64,000 bases of DNA from an uncultured Duncaniella sp. (GTDB taxonomy: Bacteria > Bacteroidota > Bacteroidia > Bacteroidales > Muribaculaceae): assembly GCA_910586665.1 (NCBI GenBank), contig CAJUIX010000006.1, positions 1-64,000 on the forward strand, written 5' to 3'. The position numbers and the translations under genes were made by a program. The notes beneath the pieces were generated by a model. The model had not been told where the DNA came from. It searched no databases and worked only from the letters and a program-made list of their open reading frames with translations. Below are positions 27,468-36,778 of this stretch, one piece after another. Each line of letters starts with the position of its first letter. The first letter of the stretch is position 1.

Positions 27468-30400
27468 ATGGAAAACTTTAAAATGCGATTAAAATCCTTT
27501 GTGGTTTTGTTTGCTATGATTATGCTGGCTGCTCCTTGCATAATGGCGCAAATAATTGCTACAGGTATCGTTCAAGATGTAGGCAATGAACCTATGATTG
27601 GTGTTGCTGTCAGAGAAAAGGGCACCAACAACGGTGTCATGACTGACATCGATGGTAAATTCAGTCTCAGTGTAAAACCGTCAAGTGTCCTTGAATTCAC
27701 TTATGTGGGCTATAAATCTTTGGAGCTGCCTGCTAAAGCCGACATGGGCGTAGTGACAATGGAGGAAAACACTGAGGTGCTCGATGAAGTGGTTGTGGTC
27801 GGCTACGGTACACAGAAGAAGGTGAACCTGTCCGGTGCAGTCTCTGCAATTGACGGTGATAAAATTTCAGCCAAGCCAACCACCGACGTACTCACAGCGC
27901 TGCAGGGCGAGGTGCCGGGTCTCCAGGTGCTCCGTTCAAGCGGCGAACCCGGATCTGAGACGAGCGGCATGAGAGTTCGCGGATTCTCTTCGGCCAACTC
28001 TACATCCACCCTTGTTCTCATCGACGGTGTGGAAGGCGACATGACCCTTCTCAATCCTAACGATATCGCATCAGTATCAGTGCTTAAAGATGCTGCCGCA
28101 AGTGCAATCTACGGTGCGCGTGCAGCTGCCGGTGTCATACTCATCACGACAAAGAACGGAAGCGAGGGTAAAGTCAAGGTCAGCTACAACGGTTTCGTCG
28201 GTTTCAACAAGCCGGGTCTCATGCCCCAGCGTCTCCCGGCATGGGAAGAGCAGGTGATGATCAACGAAGCCCGTGTCCAGGCCGGTCAGAATCCAGAATG
28301 GAATGCCGAGCAAAGCTCATGGGTCGGCAATCCGAACTTCAACTATCGCCCCAACCACACGAATGGCCGTTGGGATCTTTTCGAGGCGACCAACTGGGTG
28401 AATGAGGGCACAAAAAGCCACACAACCCAGCAAAGCCACAGTGTCAGTCTGACTGGCGGTAAGAAAGAGCTTAACTACCTTGTATCTGGTGGCTATTATA
28501 GTAAAGACGGTATTCTTAAATACGGTCCTGACAAGAACGAGCGCTACAATCTCCGTGCCAAAATCAATTCTGCGATTAACGACAATATTGATTTTAACCT
28601 AATGGCGAGCTATGAGGGAAAATTCACAAAGAATAACCCTTACGGAGCCAAAGGGCTTCTGAGCCGCCTCTACCGTGTGCGTGGACGACAGCCGATATTA
28701 AACCCGGAAGAAGATATCAATGATAACCCCTATAATGGTGACTTGCAGCAAAACGCTATCGACATCATGCTCAATGGCGGAGAGAACAAGCAGAAATATG
28801 AATCATATATAGGTAAGGCCGAACTAAACATCCATGACTATTTCGTCAAGGGTCTCGCACTCACACTTCGTGCAAGCCGTCGCGCCGGTTATTGGTCGCA
28901 GGACATCGCCCGTCGCACTCTCGAATGGAAGGACCGCCTCGGACAGACCAACCGCCAGCAGGTCAACAATCCTAACTCGATGGAGCGTAAAAAGAACAGT
29001 GACTATCACGACAATGTCGAGGCCATACTTACCTATAACGGTCAATTCGGAAAGCATGGCCTGGGTCTTCTCGCCGGTACCTCATATGAACGTTACCGCA
29101 AGGAAGAAATGTATGCGAGCATCAAGAATCTGGTTTCAAACGACTTCTTCTCACTCAATTACTTTGATTCCTCCGATCCGGCCAATACCAGTGTGGGCGA
29201 CAATATCGAGACTTGGGCAATGATGTCGTATTTCGGGCGTATCAACTATGATTTCGACCAGCGTTATCTTCTTGAAGCCAATGTCCGTTATGACGGCAGC
29301 TCACGTCTTGCCCCCCAGCGCAGGTGGCATGCCTTCCCCTCGTTCTCAGGCGCATGGCGTATCAGCCAGGAGCACTTTTGGAATGTTGACCTTATCAACA
29401 ATCTCAAGGTCCGTGCCTCCTGGGGACAGCTTGGCAACGGTGCCATCCTCGGCCTATATGATTATATCCCTGTCATAAACAGCTCCTCGAGCATGGGTGT
29501 GGCCAACTATTATCAGAGCAACATGGCTTCTGTGGATAAGACATGGGAAATCATTTCTTCCACGAATGTCGGAGTCGACCTTGGAATGTTCAACAACCGA
29601 CTCACTTTCACAGGTGATTACTATTGGAAGAAGAACGACAACATGCTTGCCGGTGTGACTCTCCCGCATATCGTAGGTATCACAGTTCCTAACTCAAACG
29701 TCGGCACCCTCAAGACATGGGGCTGGGAAATAGAGCTCGGCTGGCGTGACCGTTGGAAAGATTTGAGCTATAACGTAAGTTTCAATCTGAGTGACAGCGA
29801 TAACAAAGTGGTGGACTATTCAGGACAAAATACAATTTGGGCCGGTTCTGTCGGTATCCTCGAAGGCTATCCTCTGAATACTATATGGGGATATAAGACA
29901 GAAGGTTACTGGTCAAGCCGCCAGGAATACCTCGATTACAAGGAAGCTCACCCCGGTTATCAGTCATTCAATGATGCCCGTGTCGGTGGCGGTGACGTGA
30001 AATATCTGGCTCAGGGCAATCCCGACCATCAGATTGGTCAGGGAGGTGGAACTCCTGACAATCCCGGTGATCTCGTATGTCTCGGTTCGTCTAACGGACG
30101 TTATTTCTATGGTTTCAATATCGGCCTGCAGTGGAAGGGATTCGACTTCTCAATCATGTTCCAGGGTGTGGCCAAGCGTAAAGTTGCAATCGACGCAGCT
30201 GAAATTGCGCCTCTCAACCGCACATATGATATGCCGTGGACCATCCACCGTGACTATTGGACCGAGGACAACCAGGATGCCTACTGGCCCCGCCTGTATA
30301 GTGGAAACGCGTTCAACTACAACACATCTGACCGCTGGGTCCAGGATGCTTCCTATATCCGCCTTAAGAATGTGACTCTCGGTTACTCGATTCCTCTTAA

Positions 30401-30563
30401 AAAGTTCCACATCGACCAGCTTCGTGTCTACGTCAACGGCAACGATCTCTGGGAACATACAAAAATGCTCAAAGTCTTCGACCCTGAGGTAGGAAATAAT
30501 CCGAGTGCAAACTATTATCCCTTCTTCCGTACATGGACTGTCGGACTAAATCTAACTCTCTAA
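27468..30563 (+). CDS. SusC/RagA-family TonB-dependent receptor of PUL2
   Basis: 1031 residues, full length for SusC. A signal peptide ends at about IMAQ. The CarboxypepD_reg-like domain (GTNNGVMTDIDGKFSL, YVGYKS) spans about residues 30-110. A TonB box (EVVVVGYGTQKK) follows, then the plug with VPGLQV, RVRGFSS, LIDGVEGD and SVLKDAAASAIYGARAAAGVILITTK. The barrel carries FGRINYDFDQRYLLEANVRYDGSSR and ends in a beta strand (WTVGLNLTL). It imports oligosaccharide with the SusD encoded 13 nt downstream. Expression is probably controlled by the regulator encoded just upstream. Confidence 0.97.
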   Translation: MENFKMRLKSFVVLFAMIMLAAPCIMAQIIATGIVQDVGNEPMIGVAVREKGTNNGVMTDIDGKFSLSVKPSSVLEFTYVGYKSLELPAKADMGVVTMEENTEVLDEVVVVGYGTQKKVNLSGAVSAIDGDKISAKPTTDVLTALQGEVPGLQVLRSSGEPGSETSGMRVRGFSSANSTSTLVLIDGVEGDMTLLNPNDIASVSVLKDAAASAIYGARAAAGVILITTKNGSEGKVKVSYNGFVGFNKPGLMPQRLPAWEEQVMINEARVQAGQNPEWNAEQSSWVGNPNFNYRPNHTNGRWDLFEATNWVNEGTKSHTTQQSHSVSLTGGKKELNYLVSGGYYSKDGILKYGPDKNERYNLRAKINSAINDNIDFNLMASYEGKFTKNNPYGAKGLLSRLYRVRGRQPILNPEEDINDNPYNGDLQQNAIDIMLNGGENKQKYESYIGKAELNIHDYFVKGLALTLRASRRAGYWSQDIARRTLEWKDRLGQTNRQQVNNPNSMERKKNSDYHDNVEAILTYNGQFGKHGLGLLAGTSYERYRKEEMYASIKNLVSNDFFSLNYFDSSDPANTSVGDNIETWAMMSYFGRINYDFDQRYLLEANVRYDGSSRLAPQRRWHAFPSFSGAWRISQEHFWNVDLINNLKVRASWGQLGNGAILGLYDYIPVINSSSSMGVANYYQSNMASVDKTWEIISSTNVGVDLGMFNNRLTFTGDYYWKKNDNMLAGVTLPHIVGITVPNSNVGTLKTWGWEIELGWRDRWKDLSYNVSFNLSDSDNKVVDYSGQNTIWAGSVGILEGYPLNTIWGYKTEGYWSSRQEYLDYKEAHPGYQSFNDARVGGGDVKYLAQGNPDHQIGQGGGTPDNPGDLVCLGSSNGRYFYGFNIGLQWKGFDFSIMFQGVAKRKVAIDAAEIAPLNRTYDMPWTIHRDYWTEDNQDAYWPRLYSGNAFNYNTSDRWVQDASYIRLKNVTLGYSIPLKKFHIDQLRVYVNGNDLWEHTKMLKVFDPEVGNNPSANYYPFFRTWTVGLNLTL

Positions 30564-30576
30564 ACCATTAATAACG

Positions 30577-32256
30577 ATGAAACCTATATCTAAATATATA
30601 ATTATGGGGGTATTCGCCCTCGCCGTTACCGGCTGTGATCTCGACATGCAGCCTGAGTCGACAATGACGGATAACGGCTTCTGGAAAACAGAGACTGACT
30701 TGCGCGGAGCTTGTAACAGGTTTTACGAACAGCTAAACGGCAATAATGAGCTTGGTGGGGGATTTTCTCATGACCGACGTTCTGATGAACTTGCATGGAC
30801 TGACGGGGTGAGCCAGGGAAACTGGACTATACCTTCCACCAATGGTGCCTGGACCGATTCTTACTGGCGTATCAACATCGCTAACAATATCCTTGAAAAG
30901 GCTCAGAGGGCATCTGTTTCACCCGAGGTGCTCAACCGCTATCTTGCCGAGGCGAAATTTTTCAGGGCATATTATTACTTCGAGCTTACCAAGAAGTACG
31001 GAGATGTACCCCTTCTCCTGAGGACAATCGACAACACCAAGGATCCTGATCTCCATATGGGCAGGACTCCTCGCGAGGAAGTAATCAAGCAGGTCTACGA
31101 CGATCTTGAATTTGCGTCACAGTGGCTCCCTGATATTGACAACATTTCCACGAAAGATTGGGGCCAGGTGTCCCGTCAGGCTGCTATCGCGATGATTCTC
31201 CGCGTCGGTCTTTACACCGGTACACATGGCAAATACCATAACGACCAAAATTGCGACCCTTCCGCGCACCTCAGCAAGGCTGTCGCCGCAGGACGCAATC
31301 TGATTATCGGTGATAACAAAGGTAAATTCGAGCTTTACTATGATTTCGAAAAACTTTTTCAGGATGAAGCCGAAGGTCGTGGCAACCGTGAAAACATTTT
31401 TGTCAAGGTCTATGGTCCCAACGGAGCTGCCACAACGGCCCATCGCAACTCTCGAGATTTGGAGACAAGCACCTGCCTGACCCGCAATATCGTCGATATG
31501 TTCCTCTACACCGACGGACTGCCCCGTGAGAAATCACCTCTCGCAATTATTCCTGAGACAAGCTATGATGACATCTTTACTGACCGCGACCCGCGTCTCG
31601 CCATGACTATTTACAAGATTGACGAGGATGCTTACAAGGGAGCCTTCAATCCTTTCGCATTTTCGACCGGATACAGTATAAAGAAAGGTTTCAGTCTTGC
31701 ACAATGGACTACAAACGGCGGCGAGTGGACCGACAAGATGATTATCCGCTATGCTGAAGTGCTCATCTCCTATGCGGAAGCCCTTTATGAGCTTAACGGT
31801 TCAATCTCAGACGATGATCTTGACCTCACTGTCAACGCTCTCCGCCGTCGTGTAGGTATGCCCGCCATGCTCACAAATGCTTTCGCCACTGCCAACGGTC
31901 TTAATATCCGCGATGAAATCCGTCGCGAGCGCACCATCGAGTTTATTGATGAGAACAAGCGTTATGACGATATTATTCGTTGGAAGATTGCCGAGAAAGT
32001 TCTCCCTGTCGACATCATAGGTGCTAAATTCATTGATGATGAAACACCTAAGCAGCGCACTGACTATGATGGCAGACTGACAGAGGCCGACGGCCAGCTT
32101 CGCGGAAAGATTCGCTATGACCAGCTTGACATGTATGTCATGGAATTTGCTGAAGACCGCAAATTTGACCCCGCCAAAGATTACTTATATCCAGTTCCTC
32201 TATATGAAATTTCAAATTCAGGAGGTAATGTTACCCAGAATCCCGGTTGGAAATAA
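30577..32256 (+). CDS. SusD/RagB-family glycan-binding lipoprotein of PUL2
   Basis: 559 residues with lipoprotein Cys20 (AVTGCDLDMQPES). SusD blocks are NGFWKTETDLRGACNRFYEQL near the N-terminus, YLAEAKFFRAYYYFELTKKYGDVPLL in the TPR region, and RDEIRRERTIEFIDENKRYDDIIRWKIAEK near the C-terminus. The end, YLYPVPLYEISNSGGNVTQNPGW, is the usual SusD finish. It is the outer-membrane lid for the SusC encoded 13 nt upstream. Trp-rich stretches such as ELAWTDGVSQGNW may line a glycan site, though this cannot be tested here. Confidence 0.96.
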   Translation: MKPISKYIIMGVFALAVTGCDLDMQPESTMTDNGFWKTETDLRGACNRFYEQLNGNNELGGGFSHDRRSDELAWTDGVSQGNWTIPSTNGAWTDSYWRINIANNILEKAQRASVSPEVLNRYLAEAKFFRAYYYFELTKKYGDVPLLLRTIDNTKDPDLHMGRTPREEVIKQVYDDLEFASQWLPDIDNISTKDWGQVSRQAAIAMILRVGLYTGTHGKYHNDQNCDPSAHLSKAVAAGRNLIIGDNKGKFELYYDFEKLFQDEAEGRGNRENIFVKVYGPNGAATTAHRNSRDLETSTCLTRNIVDMFLYTDGLPREKSPLAIIPETSYDDIFTDRDPRLAMTIYKIDEDAYKGAFNPFAFSTGYSIKKGFSLAQWTTNGGEWTDKMIIRYAEVLISYAEALYELNGSISDDDLDLTVNALRRRVGMPAMLTNAFATANGLNIRDEIRRERTIEFIDENKRYDDIIRWKIAEKVLPVDIIGAKFIDDETPKQRTDYDGRLTEADGQLRGKIRYDQLDMYVMEFAEDRKFDPAKDYLYPVPLYEISNSGGNVTQNPGWK

Positions 32257-32282
32257 ACACAATCACATAAAGTAAATTTGCA

Positions 32283-32924
32283 ATGAAATTAAAAAATATA
32301 TTTATACCAATGATTGCGGTCATAGTCGGCCTGTCCATATGTTCATGTGGTAGAGACAACGACTGGGACTATGACCATTCGCTCGAAAACGAGTTCTTCT
32401 TCGGCCCGAAGGAATGGGGTTATGAATCGACCAAACTCGGAAATAACAATGTGTTGACGTACTCTGTTATTGAAGGGCAGACAGTAGCAGTGCCTATGCA
32501 CTTGTGGAGTGAATTCGTCAGGAGTTTCAATGTGGAAACTTTCTATTACACCACTCCGAAACCTGTTGATGAGAAGTATTATCCCACGCCTGAAGTTAAC
32601 AAGAACCAGGTCGCATACGATGGCACAGTGCTTACCCGGGGCGTTGATTACGAAGTTGTTGACGCCAATGGCAATGTCCTACAGCCAGACAGCAACGGAG
32701 CATTTGTTATGACATGGCCTAATGCGAAAAAAGGAGATCAAAACATTTATATAAAGGCTCTTCCCGGTTGCAAAAAGGGATGCTTTAATCTCCAGACATT
32801 CGACCCTGCTTCAGATGTGACTCTCAGCAATCTTGACCCTGAGAGCACCTATCAAAGTCGCACTAAGCAATATTCGGTTCGTATCTTCACTCAGAATTAT
32901 CGTGTGACTATAGCAATAAAATGA
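32283..32924 (+). CDS. Small PUL2 surface lipoprotein, SusE/SusF-position
   Basis: 213 residues with a lipoprotein signal ending at Cys22 (SICSCGRDND). Beta-rich sequence follows with no membrane helix. It contains a run resembling the Bacteroidetes beta-sandwich domain of DUF1735 type or similar (EGQTVAVPMHLWSEF, TVLTRGVDYEVVDANGN, IYIKAL), but I do not recognise a definite family. It sits 26 nt after susD, the slot normally used for SusE/F-like surface glycan-binding proteins, so a glycan-binding role is inferred. Two cysteines in GCKKGCF might form a disulfide. Confidence 0.7.
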   Translation: MKLKNIFIPMIAVIVGLSICSCGRDNDWDYDHSLENEFFFGPKEWGYESTKLGNNNVLTYSVIEGQTVAVPMHLWSEFVRSFNVETFYYTTPKPVDEKYYPTPEVNKNQVAYDGTVLTRGVDYEVVDANGNVLQPDSNGAFVMTWPNAKKGDQNIYIKALPGCKKGCFNLQTFDPASDVTLSNLDPESTYQSRTKQYSVRIFTQNYRVTIAIK

Positions 32925-32992
32925 TAGTGATTTAGTATATATAATGGTAAAAAAGGTTGTACTTTCAGCCTGTGAAGGTTGAGGATACGGAA

Positions 32993-33052
32993 TATCCACC
33001 TTCCATCTTTTATAGTCAGGACTACTGATTTAAATTAGAAGGAAGGTGGATA
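32993..33052 (+). terminator. 12-bp inverted repeat between the binding proteins and the enzymes of PUL2
   Basis: TATCCACCTTCC (32993-33004) and GGAAGGTGGATA (33041-33052) are perfect inverted repeats with a 36-nt loop, in the 169-nt gap after the lipoprotein gene. There is no T-run. It may stabilise or partly end the upstream SusCD transcript. Confidence 0.5.
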
Positions 33053-33093
33053 CTCTCCTCTCAATTTTAACCATTATTCAAACGATAGAAACT

Positions 33094-35484
33094 ATGATAA
33101 GAAATAGATTATACACGTTCCTGATAACCATGCTTGCCGCATTGAGCGGCGGTTCCCAGTCGATGTGGGACTCCGGGCATCTTTCGGAGGTAAAGGCCGG
33201 GCTCGATCGTCCGTTCTATGGTGAGGCCTATAGAAATTTGATTAGCCACGCTGATGCTATTCTTGATGCAGAGCCCCTCTCAGTAATGATGAAGGACAAG
33301 ATACCGGCAAGTGGCGATAAGCATGATTATATGAGTCAGGCCCGTTATTATTGGCCTGACCCTTCCAGCCCGGATGGACGTCCCTATATAAACAGGGACG
33401 GGGTGTCAAATCCTGAAATCAACCGGCTTGACCGTGTTAGGCTCGGTGTGACTGCTGATAGGGTTAAGACTCTTTCACTTGCCTGGTACTTCAGCGGTGA
33501 TGAAAAATATGCCCGAAAAGCAACCGAGTTTATCCGTGTATGGTTTTTGGACAAAAAGACATCGATGAATCCAAATCTTGAATATGCCCAGGTCGCCCCC
33601 GGACATTATGGAGACAAGGGCCGTTCCTATGGACTCATTGATACCTATTCATTTGTTGAAATGCTCGACGGTGTGGCATTGTTGGAAGGTTCGGAGTCAT
33701 TCACCAAAAAAGATAGTAGGAACTTGAAAAAGTGGTTTTCTGATTTCACAGACTGGATGATTAAAAGCCCGCAGGGTATTGAGGAATCAAAGGCTGCCAA
33801 CAATCATAGTATCGCTTATGATGCCCAGATAATAGCTTTTGCTTTATATACAGGGGATTTGGCTACGGCTAAAGAGGTTATAGCTTCTGTGCCCGAAAAG
33901 CGTATTTCCAAACAGATTAACCCGGACGGGTCTCAGCCTCATGAACTAAAGCGTACACTCTCATACCACTATTCCAACTATAATCTTGAACATCTCATTG
34001 ATATTATTTCAATGGCTAAGAAACTTGGATTGCGGATTGATAAGTCCATATCGGACGACAATCCCCTCTTCTACAAAGCTATGGATTTTCTTGCAAAATA
34101 TGTGGGGAAAGATGTAAGCGAATGGCCGTATGCACAGATTAGCGGATGGGATTCGACTTCGCAGAATGTTTGTAAGAGCCTTTATAGATCAGCTATTTTT
34201 CTTGATGACTCAGACAATGCGGAGGACCAGAATCGTAGAAACCGCTACATAAGATTGTATAATGGCAATCGCCGACTCGATTATAATGATGTTTTCAATC
34301 TCGTTTATTACAATGCGGATGATGTCGACGATGCCATGACATTTGCCGCAGACCAGATGTCCGTTGCCGTCACTGATGCTGACAAGGCTCGTAAACAAGA
34401 GGCGAACTCATGTAAAAGGCGTGTCATACCGCGTTCTCTCAACCAGGATGGTTCACTTGCAATGATTCACCCACATGACTGGTGCTCAGGATTCTTTGCT
34501 GGTTCGTTGTGGCAGATTTATGATTTTACCAAAGATCCTGTCCAAAGGCAGCAGGCCATCTCCTGGACATGGCCCATTGAAGAAGCCAAATGGCACAAGG
34601 GCACACATGATCTCGGATTTATGATGAATAACAGTTTTGGCAAGGGGTATGAACTCACCGGCGAGCAGTCATATTACGATGTATTGATTCAGAGTGCTAA
34701 GACATTGGTTACACGTTATAATCCGGTGGTTAAAAGCATCCGTTCCTGGGATCACAATCGCGACAAGTGGTCATTTCCTGTAATCATTGACAATATGATG
34801 AATCTTGAGATGTTGTTCCGGGCTACACAATTGACCGGCGACTCTATATATTGGAATGTGGCTGTTAATCATGCCAATACGACTTTGAAAAATCATTTTC
34901 GGGATGACCATTCTTCGTATCATGTTGTGGATTATGACCCTGCGACCGGGACTGTTCGCGGAAAATTCACCCATCAGGGTTATGCCGATGACTCTTTCTG
35001 GAGCCGTGGCCAAGGTTGGGGCCTCTATGGTTTTGCGATGTGCTATCGCTTCACTGGCGATAAGTCATATCTGGATAAAAGTGAGGCGATTGCAGATTTT
35101 ATACTGTCATTGCCGAATATGCCGGCCGACATGGTGCCTTACTGGGATATGAAGATGCCGGAAGTGAATGGTCGCACCCCCGGGAATGTAAATGAGAAAG
35201 TGCCTCGTGATGCGTCGGCTGCGGCTATTATAGCTTCCGGGCTGTATGAACTCTCCACTTATGTTGACCCCGTGAAGGGTCGGCGCTACAAGTCGGTTGC
35301 CGATAAGATAACTGACAGTCTCAGCAAGCATTATCAGGCCGAACCGGGTAGCCATCACGGATTTTTGCTCCTTCATTCTACCGGCCATCACCCGGGCGAG
35401 AGTGAGATTGATGTGCCCCTCAATTATGCTGACTATTACTACCTTGAAGCGCTTCTGCGTAAAAGGGAGCTTAAAAATAAGTAA
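33094..35484 (+). CDS. Bifunctional fusion: alginate-lyase-fold lyase plus GH88 unsaturated glucuronyl hydrolase
   Basis: 796 residues from ATG 33094 (signal MIRNRLYTFLITMLAALSGGSQ); an ATG at 33046 lies in the hairpin region and would spoil the signal. Residues ~25-400 match the standalone lyase at 17275: YYWPDPSSPDG, DGVSNPEINR, MNPNLEYAQ, AANNHS with Asn236-Asn237-His238, and LKRTLSYHYSNYNLEHL. Residues ~430-796 match GH88: DWCSGFFAGSLW, THDLGF with Asp506, RSWDHNRDKW, IIDNMMNL with Asp566, WSRGQGWGLYG. All residues known as essential in each family are present, so both halves could be active. One half cuts a uronate polymer, the other removes the resulting unsaturated sugar. The predicted site is the periplasm. 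Confidence 0.9.
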   Translation: MIRNRLYTFLITMLAALSGGSQSMWDSGHLSEVKAGLDRPFYGEAYRNLISHADAILDAEPLSVMMKDKIPASGDKHDYMSQARYYWPDPSSPDGRPYINRDGVSNPEINRLDRVRLGVTADRVKTLSLAWYFSGDEKYARKATEFIRVWFLDKKTSMNPNLEYAQVAPGHYGDKGRSYGLIDTYSFVEMLDGVALLEGSESFTKKDSRNLKKWFSDFTDWMIKSPQGIEESKAANNHSIAYDAQIIAFALYTGDLATAKEVIASVPEKRISKQINPDGSQPHELKRTLSYHYSNYNLEHLIDIISMAKKLGLRIDKSISDDNPLFYKAMDFLAKYVGKDVSEWPYAQISGWDSTSQNVCKSLYRSAIFLDDSDNAEDQNRRNRYIRLYNGNRRLDYNDVFNLVYYNADDVDDAMTFAADQMSVAVTDADKARKQEANSCKRRVIPRSLNQDGSLAMIHPHDWCSGFFAGSLWQIYDFTKDPVQRQQAISWTWPIEEAKWHKGTHDLGFMMNNSFGKGYELTGEQSYYDVLIQSAKTLVTRYNPVVKSIRSWDHNRDKWSFPVIIDNMMNLEMLFRATQLTGDSIYWNVAVNHANTTLKNHFRDDHSSYHVVDYDPATGTVRGKFTHQGYADDSFWSRGQGWGLYGFAMCYRFTGDKSYLDKSEAIADFILSLPNMPADMVPYWDMKMPEVNGRTPGNVNEKVPRDASAAAIIASGLYELSTYVDPVKGRRYKSVADKITDSLSKHYQAEPGSHHGFLLLHSTGHHPGESEIDVPLNYADYYYLEALLRKRELKNK

Positions 35485-35509
35485 GAAAAATTCGTTTAAA
35501 ATTTGACAA

Positions 35510-36778
35510 ATGATAAAGAATCAACAGATATATTCGTTATTAGCGGTTATAATCCTTCTTGCATCCGGGCTGATTTCATGCAAGAAAACCACCGTTGATG
35601 ATGCCGCTGCTAACCAATTCGTAAGAATTGACGGGACTGACCTGATTCAGCCTGATGGCTCCAAGCTTTTTATTAAAGGAACAAATCTTGGCAACTGGCT
35701 GAATCCTGAAGGTTATATGTTTGGGTTTGGTAAAACAAACTCAGCGAGGTTTATAAATGAAATGCTGTGCCAATTGACAGGCGAGGATTTTGCATCGGAT
35801 TTTTGGGAACAGTTCAAAGATAATTATATCACTCGTAAGGATATTGAATTTATCGCTTCGACAGGAGCCAATACAGTCCGACTCCCGTTCCACTATAAGC
35901 TTTTCACAGATGAGGACTATATGGGGCTTTCTGCCAATCAGGATGGCTTCCAGCGTATTGACAGCGTGGTGTCATGGTGTCGTGACAACGGACTTTATCT
36001 AATCCTTGACATGCACGATGCACCCGGTGGTCAGACCGGCGACAACATTGATGACAGCTACGGATACCCCTGGCTGTTTGAAAGCGAGAAGAGCCAGCAG
36101 CTTTTTTGTGATATATGGCGAAAGATTGCCGATTATTACAAGAATGAGCCTGTGATTCTCGGTTATGAGCTTATTAACGAGCCGATTGCTCCTTATTTTG
36201 AGAATATGGAGGATCTTAATAGCAAGCTTGAACCACTCCATAAGCGTGCGGTCGCAGCAATAAGGGAAGTGGACAATAATCATATAATCCTGATTGGTGG
36301 TGCGCAATGGAATGGAAACTTCAAACCATTCACAGATGCGACATACGATGATAAACTCATGTATACCTGCCATCGCTATGGAGGGGAGCCTACGGCTGAA
36401 GCTATCGGTGAAATCATTTCATTCCGTGATAGTACAGGTCTGCCTATGTATATGGGTGAGATAGGTCATAACACAGACCAGTGGCAGAATGATTTCTGTG
36501 AGGTAATGGAACAGAACAATATCGGCTATACTTTTTGGCCTTATAAGAAGATAGACCAGTCATGCATGTTGGGAATAAATCGTCCCGAGAACTGGAATGT
36601 TGTAATCGATTTCGCTGAAAGCGACCGTGGCAACTATGCAGCTATCCGCAAGGTGCGTCCCAGCCAGCATATCGCACGCCAGATTCTGTCTGACTGGCTT
36701 GAGAATATCAAATTTGAAAACTGCGAGCCGCAAAATTCTTATATCGAATCCATCAAGCTAAAAGCCCCTGAAAAATGA
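35510..36778 (+). CDS. GH5 endo-glucanase-like lipoprotein
   Basis: 422 residues with lipoprotein Cys24 (GLISCKKT), so likely membrane-attached and possibly surface-exposed. Cellulase-fold blocks are FIKGTNLGNWLNPEG, TGANTVRLPFHYKLF, LILDMHDAPGGQ, GYELINEPI with acid/base Glu224, and MYMGEIGHN with nucleophile Glu317. GH5 members of this shape act on beta-glucans (beta-1,4, beta-1,3 or beta-1,6); the close pattern of LGNWLxPEG and DMHDAPGGQ is typical of exo/endo beta-glucanases of the GH5 glucan group. It starts 26 nt after the lyase-GH88 fusion and overlaps the GH3 start by 4 nt (ATGA). Confidence 0.88.
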   Translation: MIKNQQIYSLLAVIILLASGLISCKKTTVDDAAANQFVRIDGTDLIQPDGSKLFIKGTNLGNWLNPEGYMFGFGKTNSARFINEMLCQLTGEDFASDFWEQFKDNYITRKDIEFIASTGANTVRLPFHYKLFTDEDYMGLSANQDGFQRIDSVVSWCRDNGLYLILDMHDAPGGQTGDNIDDSYGYPWLFESEKSQQLFCDIWRKIADYYKNEPVILGYELINEPIAPYFENMEDLNSKLEPLHKRAVAAIREVDNNHIILIGGAQWNGNFKPFTDATYDDKLMYTCHRYGGEPTAEAIGEIISFRDSTGLPMYMGEIGHNTDQWQNDFCEVMEQNNIGYTFWPYKKIDQSCMLGINRPENWNVVIDFAESDRGNYAAIRKVRPSQHIARQILSDWLENIKFENCEPQNSYIESIKLKAPEK

